Assembly (NCBI RefSeq): GCF_043194295.1
Contig: NZ_JBAFVK010000014.1
DNA length: 64,000 bases
Direction: 5' to 3' (one strand)
From: Xanthobacter autotrophicus
GTDB lineage: Bacteria > Pseudomonadota > Alphaproteobacteria > Rhizobiales > Xanthobacteraceae
This document shows positions 1 through 8,902 of the stretch, in pieces. The notes beneath the pieces are model-generated. The model did not search any database. It worked only from the letters and a program-made list of their open reading frames with translations, and had not been told where the DNA came from. Numbering within the stretch: the first letter of the stretch is position 1; each line of letters starts with the position of its first letter. The translations under genes and the position numbers were made by a program.

Positions 1-466
1 ACGAACCAAACGGCAGAGGCGGATTGAAAAGACCCTGCAGTAGCATCGGCATGATCTGGCGGGCTTTTTCAACGAACCGCCGGTATGAGTCGGCATCCTT
101 CTGAGAATGCTGCGCAATCGACTCGCATGTCTTGTCAAGGCTGCCGAAGGTCTGAATCATGCTTCCGTCTGGAAATAAGCAGGCATGCGGGATCTCCTGC
201 GGGATATACTCTAGCCCGAACTTGCTCTTCAGTTCCAGTTCGTCATTCTTAATGAGCGGGTTGGCCTGAATGAAGATGTGGGTAGTCGAATGATGATCAT
301 GCTTGAATCCCGGCGCGGTCGTTTCGCGCGTCACGACACCACCGCCGAACCAAGCATTACGCTCGAATATCCTGACGCCCAGTCCAGCCTTGGACAAGTA
401 GGCGGCCGCAGTCAGGTTGTTATGGCCAGCACCGACCACAACGACGTCATGTGTTTCCTCTGCCAT
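1..466 (-). CDS. FAD-dependent oxidoreductase, phytoene-desaturase-like (partial, runs off the window)
   Basis: About 155 N-terminal codons are visible; the rest lies before base 1. The start is ATG at 466 with an AGGA motif about 8 nt upstream. Residues 8-14 read VVGAGHN, the dinucleotide-binding loop of FAD/NAD(P) flavoproteins, followed by AAAYLSKAG and an acidic residue (FER) that would hold the FAD ribose. The N-terminal pattern resembles phytoene-desaturase-like amine-oxidase-fold proteins. Substrate cannot be told. It lies downstream of the flavin reductase on the same strand with 154 bp between them, so it may belong to the same catabolic operon. Confidence 0.75.
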   Translation of the reverse strand, partial: MAEETHDVVVVGAGHNNLTAAAYLSKAGLGVRIFERNAWFGGGVVTRETTAPGFKHDHHSTTHIFIQANPLIKNDELELKSKFGLEYIPQEIPHACLFPDGSMIQTFGSLDKTCESIAQHSQKDADSYRRFVEKARQIMPMLLQGLFNPPLPFGS

Positions 467-620
467 GGCATTGTCCTTCGTTATATTGCGTGGTCGTTGT
501 CAACCTCGGAACCTCTGGACCATCATTATTCAATATATGGTGAAAAAGCCCATGTGACGTAACGCGTTAGTCGGTTTGTAGGCCACCTATAAGCGGAATA
601 CCGTTGCTTAGCGTCGCAAG

Positions 621-1157
621 CTATACTGCTCTAAGTAAGCGTGAATATTGCCCAGAGTGAAATACAAGCGGTTGGCGGTCGGATCTATCGAACTGCAGCA
701 CTCGACCGACAAGGATTACGTGATCGCCACCATCATAACGGTGCTCGTGTTTACATTGGAACCGTGCACAGCAGTCTCGCAATAGCGGGACATTTCCGAT
801 CCCAAGCTCTGTTGCGACATCGTCAAATTTGTCCTCACCCGAGCGCGCAAATCTATTCGAAAAGTGCTCTTGTTCGGAGGAAAGTATATTGATCGCCCAA
901 TGCTCGGCTGCTTGAAAAACTGGCAGACTGAACGCACGCTTGGCAAGGCTCCAAAGCACCAACGGAGGATCGAGAGAAACGGAGTTGAAGCTGCTGCAAG
1001 TCACACCGATTGCATTGCCGTCGCCCGACCGAGCGGTAACAACACAAACACCCGTCGCAAACGAGCCCAACGCCTTCCGGAAGGACGAGGGATCGAAGCC
1101 AGGATCATGTATTTTGTCGTCGCTTGGATCTGACGGTTGTATCGTCGTTTTGGTCAT
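621..1157 (-). CDS. Flavin reductase-like (HpaC/DIM6) protein
   Basis: A 178-residue protein of the NAD(P)H:flavin oxidoreductase split-barrel family. SFRKALGSFATGVCVVTA near residue 25 and the GVTCSSFNSVSLDPPLVLWSL segment are typical of the family, as is the C-terminal FHSGQYSRL. Such proteins supply reduced FMN or FAD to a partner monooxygenase. The likely partner is the luciferase-like monooxygenase encoded upstream on the same strand. I chose ATG at 1157 because GGAGG lies 8 nt before it; an in-frame ATG at 1205 has no such site. Size matches the family. The flavin and pyridine nucleotide used cannot be read from the sequence. Confidence 0.85.
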   Translation of the reverse strand: MTKTTIQPSDPSDDKIHDPGFDPSSFRKALGSFATGVCVVTARSGDGNAIGVTCSSFNSVSLDPPLVLWSLAKRAFSLPVFQAAEHWAINILSSEQEHFSNRFARSGEDKFDDVATELGIGNVPLLRDCCARFQCKHEHRYDGGDHVILVGRVLQFDRSDRQPLVFHSGQYSRLLRAV

Positions 1158-1263
1158 ACGACACGCCTCCGACCACTTGGAGATAATGCAGTGCTCTAAA
1201 TTCAATATCGCGATTAATACTCAGGCCGCGGGTGTATACGCGGCCTGAATTGCACTTGATATG

Positions 1264-2082
1264 TCAGACGGGTTCCGATTGCCTGTTGAGGAACTTGTCA
1301 ACAATCGAGAGGGTTTCCGCACATTTCTCAACCTGCGGGACGTGCCCGCAATCGTCGATGATCTCCACTCGACTTCCGGCAATCTTGCCGCCCAGAAAAT
1401 GTGCGTAGGATGAGGAGATGACGGCGTCCAGATCTCCCCAAATAATCAGTGTCGGAGCCGTGATACGGTGCAGTCGCTTGCCGAGACCTCGGTCGGGAAT
1501 TGGCCAGACAAACTTCCCGGTCGCGCCGAGGTTCCAGATCATTTGCGCAGTGGCCTGGATGGCGGTCTCACGGTCCGCCGGCATGGCCAATGCAGCCTGT
1601 ACTGCCTCGCTGTCGGGATGCCTGAACAAGAGACCGGGTAGTTCGTTCGGCGCGGCCGCAACCCAGTTCACGACCGGTGCTTCATCACGCCATAGGCCGA
1701 CCGGGTCGAGAACCGTTAGACTCGAGAAGATTTCAGGATAGGCAGCCGCAATTTCCAGCGCGATCATGCCGCCGAAGCTCTGACCGATGGCCGCAGGCCG
1801 TTTCAGGCCCAGGGACCGGATTGCCTCCTCGTAGATCAGAACTGCATCGCCAAGGTCGTCGACTTTGTGAATATCATAGGGGTTTCCGGACGTCGTCCCC
1901 GGGAATTCTGGCGCATAGATGGTATGCGATTTGGCCAGCTCGTCCAGAAACGGGTCCCACCTCATCCCCGCCGCCGGGTGGAAGTAAACTAGAGCAGGAC
2001 CCGAACCCTTTACCTGGAAGTTCAATTGCACGTGCCCGTTCCAGACCGTGACCTTGTGTTGAGCAGCGGAATTGCCGGGCAT
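1264..2082 (-). CDS. Alpha/beta hydrolase (ring-opened product or ester hydrolase)
   Basis: A 272-residue alpha/beta-hydrolase. The nucleophile elbow is GQSFGG (Ser near residue 106), the acid is probably the second Asp of WGDLD, and the base is His in CGHVPQ. The YFHPAAG segment near residue 35 lies in the usual oxyanion-hole position. The family includes meta-cleavage product hydrolases and lactonases or esterases. ATG at 2082 overlaps the stop of the upstream monooxygenase (TGATG) and has AGGGAGG 8 nt upstream, so the two are translationally coupled. A monooxygenase followed by a hydrolase suggests an oxygenated intermediate, such as an ester or lactone, that is then cleaved. This role is inferred from context. 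Confidence 0.85.
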   Translation of the reverse strand: MPGNSAAQHKVTVWNGHVQLNFQVKGSGPALVYFHPAAGMRWDPFLDELAKSHTIYAPEFPGTTSGNPYDIHKVDDLGDAVLIYEEAIRSLGLKRPAAIGQSFGGMIALEIAAAYPEIFSSLTVLDPVGLWRDEAPVVNWVAAAPNELPGLLFRHPDSEAVQAALAMPADRETAIQATAQMIWNLGATGKFVWPIPDRGLGKRLHRITAPTLIIWGDLDAVISSSYAHFLGGKIAGSRVEIIDDCGHVPQVEKCAETLSIVDKFLNRQSEPV

Positions 2083-3344
2083 CACGCGACCTCCCTTTCA
2101 GCCTGTCCTTCCAGCGGAAGCGGCTTGCCGCCAAGTCGCTCCGGCCACCAATGATGTTCGTATTCGTTCTCCCAGATCGGTTTCAGCGCCGGCAAGACCT
2201 CCGAGGAGAACAGATCGATGGTCCGCATCGTCAGTTCCTTCGGCATCGATCCGAACTGAAGCATGGCGTGCAGATTTCCGATTCCATAGTTGCGGCCGAG
2301 CTCGACAAGTTGGTCGCGCACGGTTTGCGGACTCCCGCAGATGACGCAACCAGCTTCGATGAGTTCTTTCAGACTGGCAGTGCGGAACTTTTCGAACATG
2401 CCGAAATCGGACGGGTCCCGAAGCACAAACTCAAGTCCTCGGATATCGATGCCCCCAGGGAGCATCATGCGATGGAGTGGGATCGCGCCGAGCCCCTTGC
2501 GGAAGAAATATTCGATATGCGGACCAAAGATGCGCTCCGCTTCGGCGTCGGTTTCCGCGATGGCGATCTGCTGCATGAAGCCGATCTGGAACGGGTTCGG
2601 TTTCTTTCCGAGCTGTTCGGCGATCGAAGCAAAACGATCGAAGATCCGCTTCCCAGTCAGCTTATAGCCGAACCAGCCGAAGTAGTTGAATCCGAAGTTT
2701 CTTGAAATGCAGAACTCCATGGTCTTGGGATTTCCGAGTCCGGTTACCCATACCGGGGGCAATGACGCCTGCACCGGGCGTGGCCAGATGTTGACGGCCC
2801 CATACTGTGAAAATTTTCCATTGAAGGCAAAGGGCTTCCGTTCGGACCATGCCCTCAGCACGAGATCAAGGTTTTCGTCGAAGCGCGCGCGGGTTTCGGC
2901 TGGCGGGATCCCGTTGTTGAGATTGGCGTCATACGCGAGACCGACGGGGAAACCGCACACGAGCCGGCCATTGCTCATGCAGTCAAGCATGGCTGATTCT
3001 TCGGCTACACGAAGGGGCTCGCGACTTTTTCCCAGGGAGCGTCCGACGGGGTAGATGGCCGTCTGAATGCCCTCGACTTCGGTCGCATAGGCGAGCGCGG
3101 CCTCAAGGAGGTCAGGATTGGGGATCATGTCATATGAGCTTTGAGAGTGCTCTGTGATCGCGATTCCATCGAAGCCGGCGCGCGCGGCATGCATGCACTC
3201 ATCGAGTGCATCGCGGTAGGCCGAAACAACATGCCGCTCTTCGGTCAGCTCGTGATAATTTGGCGTGACAACGGATTCGAAGTGTTGCCCTACGTCATTG
3301 GGAAAATGTCTGTAGGGTACTTGCTGGAAATAGCTGACCTTCAT
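2082..3344 (-). CDS. Luciferase-like (LLM) flavin-dependent monooxygenase
   Basis: A 420-residue member of the bacterial luciferase-like TIM-barrel family, which uses reduced FMN or F420 supplied by another enzyme. Characteristic pieces are the N-terminal MKVSYFQQVPYRHFP, GFDGIAITEHSQSSYD near residue 55, GRLVCGFPVGLAYD and WVTGLGNPKTMEF. Length is usual for hydroxylating or Baeyer-Villiger type II members. The start at 3344 is fixed by GGAGG 5 nt upstream; an in-frame ATG 31 codons earlier lacks a site. A flavin reductase gene 1 kb downstream on the same strand makes a two-component monooxygenase likely. Substrate unknown. Confidence 0.87.
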   Translation of the reverse strand: MKVSYFQQVPYRHFPNDVGQHFESVVTPNYHELTEERHVVSAYRDALDECMHAARAGFDGIAITEHSQSSYDMIPNPDLLEAALAYATEVEGIQTAIYPVGRSLGKSREPLRVAEESAMLDCMSNGRLVCGFPVGLAYDANLNNGIPPAETRARFDENLDLVLRAWSERKPFAFNGKFSQYGAVNIWPRPVQASLPPVWVTGLGNPKTMEFCISRNFGFNYFGWFGYKLTGKRIFDRFASIAEQLGKKPNPFQIGFMQQIAIAETDAEAERIFGPHIEYFFRKGLGAIPLHRMMLPGGIDIRGLEFVLRDPSDFGMFEKFRTASLKELIEAGCVICGSPQTVRDQLVELGRNYGIGNLHAMLQFGSMPKELTMRTIDLFSSEVLPALKPIWENEYEHHWWPERLGGKPLPLEGQAEREVA

Positions 3345-3391
3345 TGTTTCCTCCATTGAGCTATTCTGTGGTTCTGCCCGAGATGCGACGG

Positions 3392-3404
3392 AAATACGGT
3401 ATTT
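3392..3404. promoter_or_regulatory. Short palindrome upstream of the monooxygenase operon
   Basis: AAATACGGTATTT is a 13-bp palindrome with 6-bp arms around one base, about 50 bp upstream of the monooxygenase start. It sits where a promoter or operator is expected. Its ATAC core recalls the larger palindrome at 4476-4495 but the two are not clearly the same site. No regulator gene lies next to it. Confidence 0.35.
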
Positions 3405-3524
3405 TGCGCCTTGCGGCATGATCCGACGGCGATGCATCCGATTCGGGCTGTCCTTTACTGCTCGCGGCTGCGATCATTCCGAATTGGGGTTGGTGCGGAC
3501 ACATCTGTAGCTCGTTGAGCGGGC

Positions 3525-4412
3525 CTATCGGAAGTGCGACTTCAAGAAGGAGCCGACCTCGGTGAGTGACTGCTTGCCCTCATCGAGGATGCCCGAAAAC
3601 ATCTGCCAGACATGGGGCAGACCGGGCCATATCTTCACTTCGACCGCCGCACCTGCCATGGCAAGTTTGCGAGCTAGCCTCACGCTGTCGTCGAGCAGTG
3701 CTTCGGATCCCGAGCAATGGATGATTGTCGGTGGCAAGCCGGCAAGATCCGCAAAGAGCGGCGAGGCCAGGGGAGTAGCGATATCTCCCCCGGCGAGATA
3801 GGTGCCCCCCAGACCGGCGAGCATCTCTTCTTTGATGAGAATATCGCGTGCGGCGTTGTCGTTGATGCTTGCTCCGCTGCATGTGAGGTCGACGAATGGA
3901 CTCAGCAAGGCGAGGCTTGACGGCGTCGGCAGACCGCGAGAACGGGCGGCCACCAGAGTGGCGACGGCGAGGCCACCACCTGCAGAATCGCCGACGAAGG
4001 CGATTGACCCCGGAGAGGTCGTTTCCAGCAGCCATTCATATACAGCAAGGCTGTCGTCGACGGCAGCCGGATAAGGGTGCTCCGGCGCAAGCCGATATGC
4101 AACGGCGAGGGTCTGCGCGCCAGATGCCCGGTTCAATAGGGACACAAGACCTCTGTGGGAGTTGACGGAACCGACCATGTATCCACCGCCATGCAAATAG
4201 ACGATGGCTCGAGAGCGGTCTGACGTGGGCGTCGCACCGCGTTCGACATTGACACCACGGGCAACTACGGTTTCGACTGCGAAATCATCGACAGGTGGCG
4301 TGATCATGCCGAGTTGGTCAAAGCCCGTCCGCATTTCGTCGATCGTAGCCTGCGAGAGATCAGGGCCGGACAAGAGTAGCTTTTCGACGGCGATGATTTG
4401 TTCCACCGACAT
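3525..4412 (-). CDS. Alpha/beta hydrolase of the hormone-sensitive-lipase (Aes-like) family
   Basis: A 295-residue esterase. HGGGYMVGS near residue 77 is the HGGG oxyanion-hole motif of the HSL family; GDSAGGG holds the nucleophilic Ser; LPHVWQMF near the C-terminus carries the catalytic His, with the Asp in LLDDSV just before. Members hydrolyse short acyl esters and sometimes aromatic esters. ATG at 4412 has GAGGGA 8 nt upstream; a more upstream in-frame ATG does not. It is the first gene of the minus-strand group, with a 20-bp palindrome 64 bp upstream, and could make the substrate for the monooxygenase downstream. That role is inferred. Confidence 0.87.
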   Translation of the reverse strand: MSVEQIIAVEKLLLSGPDLSQATIDEMRTGFDQLGMITPPVDDFAVETVVARGVNVERGATPTSDRSRAIVYLHGGGYMVGSVNSHRGLVSLLNRASGAQTLAVAYRLAPEHPYPAAVDDSLAVYEWLLETTSPGSIAFVGDSAGGGLAVATLVAARSRGLPTPSSLALLSPFVDLTCSGASINDNAARDILIKEEMLAGLGGTYLAGGDIATPLASPLFADLAGLPPTIIHCSGSEALLDDSVRLARKLAMAGAAVEVKIWPGLPHVWQMFSGILDEGKQSLTEVGSFLKSHFR

Positions 4413-4475
4413 GGTCTGCGTCCCTCGGGTAGATATGCGCCACAGCTTCACGGAGAGATGTTAATCGAAGACGTT

Positions 4476-4495
4476 TGTACGTATAAATACGTACA
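4476..4495. promoter_or_regulatory. Perfect 20-bp palindrome, probable operator
   Basis: TGTACGTATAAATACGTACA has perfect 9-bp arms around AA and lies 64 bp upstream of the esterase start, next to an A+T-rich stretch at 4496-4515 that could hold the promoter. TetR- and GntR-type repressors bind sites of this form. No matching regulator gene is adjacent; it may lie outside the window. Confidence 0.5.
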
Positions 4496-4541
4496 GTTTG
4501 ATTATTTATAGTGTATACGAGCTCAATCAGTTGGCGTTAGT

Positions 4542-4857
4542 CTATATTCCAGAGCGAAGTCGGTGATAAGTGGTGGTGGCTAGCTCAATCACGGCGGCGG
4601 GCCGGAATTCGGTTACGCCAAGAGCGCACCCATTCATATTCAGGCACGAGAGAACGGTCGCTTGTACGGCGTCGAAGTCCCAGTCGGTCCTTTGGACGAC
4701 GTACTTACGGTAAGTTTGCGATGAGCGGGGAGATTGGCCCGACCGGACAAAGCCCAACGACCGGTCGCCCTTCGGGGGCCAAGATCCTGGTAATAGGCCT
4801 CGGATCGGCTTCTGCCCGATTTGGAGCCGCGTCGGCATACGCAATGCCAACATCCAT
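4542..4857 (-). pseudogene. Unrecognised remnant gene with intact ribosome binding site
   Basis: A very good start signal (GGGAGGAA before ATG at 4857) opens a frame of only 50 codons, ending near 4705. A second frame continues on the same strand to 4542 and carries WDFDAVQATVLSCLNMNG and a helical C-terminus ending HRLRSGI. This looks like one gene broken by a frameshift. I do not recognise the family. Confidence 0.35.
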
Positions 4858-5583
4858 ATTTCCTCCCTAAGTGCCGAGTTCTGTGACCGGCTTGGTTCTC
4901 GCAGGAGTGAACGGTGGCAGCCTTTCGGTCAACAAAGCCGACGGGGATGTACGCCTAGTGAACAAATTCGGATTGAGGGGCCCTATCACCCGACGTTGCC
5001 ATCGGCCTTCATCCAGCGTTGAGTTCGCTCGTGCGTCTGGTCGTGCCATTGTCGGCCGGGTGAGCGCCGGGGATCTGGCCAGGGTCTTTGGGGATCCCGT
5101 GGTTGAAGAGAGCCTACGTCACCGCTCCTGCCGAGTTGGCGGGGGTGTCTAGTTCTGCTGACCCCACCTCACCGACGTTGCACCATACCTGTCCTTTTAC
5201 CTCCTCACACCCTTCGCCACGCATCCGCCCCGAAAAGCACACCAAGGTAAGTGCGGGCTACCGACAACAGGTCTGAGGCAAGATGCTCGATCTTGCGCGA
5301 TCAACCGCTTGACTTGGAAGGGGCCTGGTGGCGCAATCAAAACATGTTCGGAGAAAGGACCAAGGATCGCGTGGATGACCTACGTGTACTGCCCGACCAG
5401 AATGTCACGGCGGTGGAAGATCGTAACGCAGGCCTGCTTAGCCTCGCCCTTCCGGGCCACGAGGTGCTTGATTGGGCGCAAGGCAGCCTGGCAGAGCGCC
5501 TCGGCGTCGGCTGCCACGTTCCTCGGACGCTTGACGAGCGGCTTCTTCCGGCGGAGCTCTTGTCCGATTACATCGTCGGCACG
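4858..5583. other. Intergenic region with no supported gene
   Basis: About 700 bp between decayed genes. Short open frames occur on both strands but none shows a start signal or a recognisable family. The neighbours are all remnants, so this is probably debris from past insertions and deletions. Confidence 0.4.
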
Positions 5584-5857
5584 GTCAAATTGCCTGCCCA
5601 CAAGATCAACGGCACTCCGGAAAGCGCGCGAGAGGACCGGCACGAGGCTCTCCCGCCAACCATCCTATTCGCCTGACTTCAAACCGATTGAAAGCACTGT
5701 CCTTAAGCTCAATACGCTATTGCGGAAAGCACATCTTCGCACAAATGACGAACTGTCGGCTATCATCATTCGATGGGTTTCGGCAAAAAATAAAATGAAT
5801 TTTGAAGTGACGGTTATACTGCAGGGTACGCGCGGGTGTAAAATGACTCTGCGCTAG
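5584..5857 (+). pseudogene. IS630-family transposase C-terminal remnant
   Basis: One plus-strand frame holds LPAHKINGTPESARE and, after a frameshift near 5650, another continues with YSPDFKPIESTVLKLNTLLR and RTNDELSAI. Together they match the end of IS630-type DDE transposases, where LP-YSPDLNPIE carries the final catalytic Glu. The N-terminal domain is missing. The frame ends at 5857 and overlaps the last bases of the CoA-transferase on the other strand. Confidence 0.6.
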
Positions 5858-7034
5858 CGGTATGGCAAAGTACGCTTCAATGCCGCCAGCACTTTCTGGG
5901 TATCGGCACCGAGGCGGGGACTGGCACTCTTCGCCACCTGCCGTTCACCGTCGAGCACGATGGGGCTCGCCACCGCCGGCACAGTGCCGCTGCCGGCTTC
6001 CGGTAGATTCACCTTGAGGCCGCGATGGATCACATGCGGGTCCTCGAACACCTGCGGCACCGTATTGATGGGGCCGGCCGGCACGCCCTGCTTCTCCAGC
6101 GCCGCGAGAAGGTCGTCACGCCGGAAAGCAGCGGTGAGGGCGGAGAGCTGCGGCACCAGCGCCGCGCGATGGGCGACGCGCTCGGGATTGGTGGAAAAAT
6201 CCGCCTCCTGCGCCAGCTCCGGCGCGCCGAGCACGGCGCAGAAGCGGGCGAACTGGCCGTCATTGCCCACCGCGGCGATGAAATAGCCATCGGCGCACGG
6301 AAACACCTGGTAGGGCACGATGTTGGGATGGGCATTGCCCATACGCTTCGGCGCCCGGGCGGAGGCGAGATAGTTCATGGCCTGGTTGGCGAGCACGCTC
6401 ACCTGGGTATCGAGCAATGCCATGTCCACATGGCCGCCTTCCCCCGTCGCCTCGCGCCGCCGCAGGGCCGCGAGGATGCCGACGGTGGCGTAAAGGCCGG
6501 TGAAGATGTCGGCAAAAGCGACGCCCACCTTCTGCGGCTCGCCCTCCGGCTCGCCGGTAAGGTCCATGATGCCGCCCATGCCCTGCACCAGGAAATCATA
6601 GCCGGCGCGCGGGGCATAAGGGCCGTCCTGGCCGAAGCCGGGAATGGAGCAATAGACGAGACGCGGATTGAGCGCCTTCAGGCTCTCAAAATCGAGCCCG
6701 TGTTTCTTCAGCCCGCCGACCTTGAAATTCTCGATGAGCACATCGCTGCGTAGCACCAGAGCGCGGATGGCGGCCTGCCCCTCGGCGGTCTCGAAGTCGA
6801 TGGCGACGGAGCGCTTGCCCCGGTTGGTGGCATGGAAATAAGCGGCGCCGAGGTCGGCCCCGTCGGCGCCCTTCAGGAAAGGGGGCCACAGCTGCGGGTA
6901 TCGTCCCCCGCCTGCGGCCGCTCCACCTTGATCACCTCGGCGCCGAGGTCGGCCAGCGTCTGCCCGCACCACGGGCCGGCGAGGATGCGAGCCAGTTCTA
7001 GGACACGCAGGCCGGAGAGCGGAGCATCGGACAT
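5854..7034 (-). pseudogene. CaiB/BaiF family III CoA-transferase, frameshifted
   Basis: The frame from ATG at 7034 reads MSDAPLSGLRVLELARILAG, then GPWCGQTLADLGAEVIKVE, the classic family III N-terminus. It shifts in the G-run at 6881-6885; the remaining 350 residues follow in another frame, from FLKGADGADLG through YDFLVQGMGGIMDLTGEPEG to the stop at 5854. One base appears lost. The gene lies directly downstream of a glutaryl-CoA dehydrogenase remnant, and such pairs commonly encode succinyl-CoA:glutarate CoA-transferase with GcdH, so glutarate activation is the likely former role. A sequencing error in the homopolymer cannot be excluded. Confidence 0.75.
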
Positions 7035-7056
7035 GGAAGGCCTTCCGAGAAATATG

Positions 7057-7084
7057 CCCCTCTCCCCTCGCGGCGGGAGAGGGG
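7057..7084. terminator. Perfect 10-bp-arm hairpin between gcdH remnant and CoA-transferase
   Basis: CCCCTCTCCC at 7057-7066 pairs with GGGAGAGGGG at 7075-7084 across an 8-nt loop. It fills the 65-bp gap between the two minus-strand genes. There is no U-tract, so it may be an attenuating or mRNA-stabilising hairpin rather than a terminator. Confidence 0.45.
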
Positions 7085-7099
7085 CCTGTCAACCTAACC

Positions 7100-7291
7100 T
7101 CAGGCGAAGGCCTGAATGCCGGTGATGGCGCGGCCGATGATCAGCGCGTGAATGTCGTGGGTGCCCTCATAGGTGTCCTGCGCATAATCGCGCGAGGTAT
7201 CGCGCACCAGCCGTTCGTCCTCAGTGAGCTGGACCTCGAGGTGGAAGGGATCGGCCCAGTCAAAGACCGGGCTGGCGGACTTGGTGGACAT
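7100..7291 (-). pseudogene. gcdH: Glutaryl-CoA dehydrogenase with a large in-frame internal deletion
   Basis: The 63-codon frame joins the true N-terminus of glutaryl-CoA dehydrogenase (FDWADPFHLEVQLTEDERLV, then RDTSRDYAQD) straight to its true C-terminus (TYEGTHDIHALIIGRAITG, then IQAFA). The family is about 390 residues long, so some 330 codons are missing, yet frame, start and stop are kept. The catalytic Glu region (YEGTHD) remains but the acyl-CoA and FAD domains are gone, so no enzyme can result. An IS630 element lies 4 bp before the ATG and has removed the original ribosome binding site. Confidence 0.85.
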
Positions 7292-7295
7292 GATA

Positions 7296-8454
7296 CCAAC
7301 GGCCCTTATGAATGACCGATATGAGCCCAGTTTCGCCTTCCGATTGATGTGATGGTTTCAGGCTTTGCGACGAGGTGGTTCCACGCGTCGCAGGCGGCCT
7401 GGACGATGTCATCGTAGGTGTCGAAGACGCGGTTCGAGAGCCAGTTGGCACGCAGGTGCTGCCAGATGTTCTCGACCGGGTTGAGCTCTGGTGCACGCGA
7501 CGGCAGGAAAACCAGGGAGATGTTCTTGGGCACGGCGAGCTTGCCGATGGTGTGCCATCCGGCGCGGTCGAGCAGGAGCATGGCGTGCGCGCCCTTTGCC
7601 ACGGTCACGGCGATCTCGTCGAGATGGGCCTGCATGGCGTGAGTATCTGCGAAGGGCATGACGAGCGCGGCTCCGACGCCGCGAACCGGACAGATGGCGC
7701 CGAACAGGTAGGCGCTCTCATAGCGCTGGTCCGCCGGCTGACGCGGCCGTGTTCCGCGCCTGGCCCATTGCCGGACGAGACCGTTCTTCTGGCCGATGCG
7801 CGCCTCATCCTGGAACCAGAGTTCGACAGGCTGGCGCTTCGGGAGATGAGCGAGATGAGCCTTCAGCGTCGCCGCGGCATTTTTTGAAACGCCTCGACCA
7901 CGCGCTCGTCCTGCCCGGGATGGCGGGGCCGCGCGCTGATGTGCGAGAAGCCGATCTGCTTCAAAAGCTTGCCGATCGTGCGCTCGTGATAGGCGATGCC
8001 GAAGCGCGCGAGGACGATCTTCTGCAGGTCAATGCGACGCCAGCGCACAACGCCATGGACGGCACGGTCGGGGCCGGTCTCGACGAGTTCGGCAAGCTTG
8101 AGCAGCTGGTCCTGCGACAGCTTGGGCGGGTGACCCTTGGATCGAACGTCGCGGAGCCCGTCCGGGCCGTGTTGGTTGAAGCGCTGGACCCAATCGCGCA
8201 GCGTCTGGCGGTCCATGCCGCCGATCCGCGCAGCCAGCTCCCGATCCATGCCGTCGAGAACCGCGGCCAGCGAGAGAAGCCGGCGGCTCTGGTTGGCGTG
8301 CTTTGACCCGGACGCCAGCCGCCGCAGGTCCAAGGCCGAATAGTCCGTCCGAAGCTTCACCGCAGCAGGCATGGCGCGAATCCTCCCCGCACCATGGAAT
8401 CAGTGAACCCCGACGCCGAAAAGACCCCCGTGAGTCAGATCACAGGGCCGTTGG
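7296..8454 (-). mobile_element. Complete IS630-family insertion sequence
   Basis: The element runs from CCAACGGCCCT (7296-7306) to its inverted copy AGGGCCGTTGG (8444-8454), 1159 bp, with TA dinucleotides at 7294-7295 and 8455-8456, the normal IS630 target duplication. It carries one transposase in two overlapping frames. It lies between the gutted gcdH gene and a DUF190 gene whose stop codon falls 2 bp beyond the right-hand TA. Confidence 0.9.
7306..8372 (-). CDS. IS630 transposase, made by -1 frameshift
   Basis: The first frame (8372 to 7863, 169 aa) holds the helix-turn-helix domains (ELAARIGGMDRQTLRDWVQR; GIAYHERTIGKLLKQIGFS). The second frame runs to 7306 and holds the DDE domain: WFQDEARIGQ, LLLDRAGWH and PELNPVENIW give the two Asp and the Glu. 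Between them an A6 tract (T7880-7885 on the plus strand) lets ribosomes slip -1 so that the protein reads through as QKNAAATLKAHLAHLPKRQ. This is the usual arrangement of IS630 elements; all catalytic residues are present, so the transposase looks functional. Confidence 0.85.
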
Positions 8455-8456
8455 TA

Positions 8457-8777
8457 TTACATGTCCGCGCCCAAAATGCCGAACTCCACAGGCACTTTCA
8501 TGTAAAACACTTTCACATGCTCTTGCCTAAGATATTCAAGCATGCGTTCGCACTCATCAGGTGTGACGATCATCGTCACCTGTACCGGTTGATCCGAGAG
8601 ATCGAACCAGCCGGCAGCATGTGTCGCGCCGTCGTGCCCCAGGCCCCTAAGCGAACTCGTCATGGTCGCTCCCCGAATGGCATGTCGTTTCGCTTCATCG
8701 AATAACCACTGAGCAAGTGGAACAAGACCAAGCATCCGATCCTGTTGAGTATAGAATATAATTTGAAAACCTTCCAT
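8457..8777 (-). CDS. DUF190 (PII-like) small protein
   Basis: A 106-residue protein matching DUF190: FQIIFYTQQDR at the N-terminus, then LAQWLFDEAKRHAIRGATM and GLGHDGATHAAG, and a hydrophobic strand before a C-terminal helix. DUF190 proteins have a PII-like ferredoxin fold and often accompany CrcB fluoride channels, but no crcB gene is present here. GGAGAG lies before the ATG at 8777. The last codons abut an IS630 target site, so the C-terminus may have been altered by the insertion; length is still normal for the family. Function unknown. Confidence 0.75.
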   Translation of the reverse strand: MEGFQIIFYTQQDRMLGLVPLAQWLFDEAKRHAIRGATMTSSLRGLGHDGATHAAGWFDLSDQPVQVTMIVTPDECERMLEYLRQEHVKVFYMKVPVEFGILGADM

Positions 8778-8902
8778 CGTTCTCTCCAGGCGTCATATTT
8801 ATTATTAACGTTCATGAATTTTCAATTTTATCGACTATTTGCATCATTAACGTCTAAAGCGATAGCGCTCTCAATCTTGTCATGCCGACTATAGAGGTAT
8901 AG

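Noticed and set aside
5251..5580. A plus-strand gene continuous with the IS630 remnant
   Set aside because: Only the part after about 5584 resembles a transposase; the earlier codons have no family resemblance on either strand.
8778..8890. A fluoride riboswitch before the DUF190 gene
   Set aside because: DUF190 genes often go with fluoride genes, but the conserved riboswitch core is not present in this leader and there is no crcB gene.
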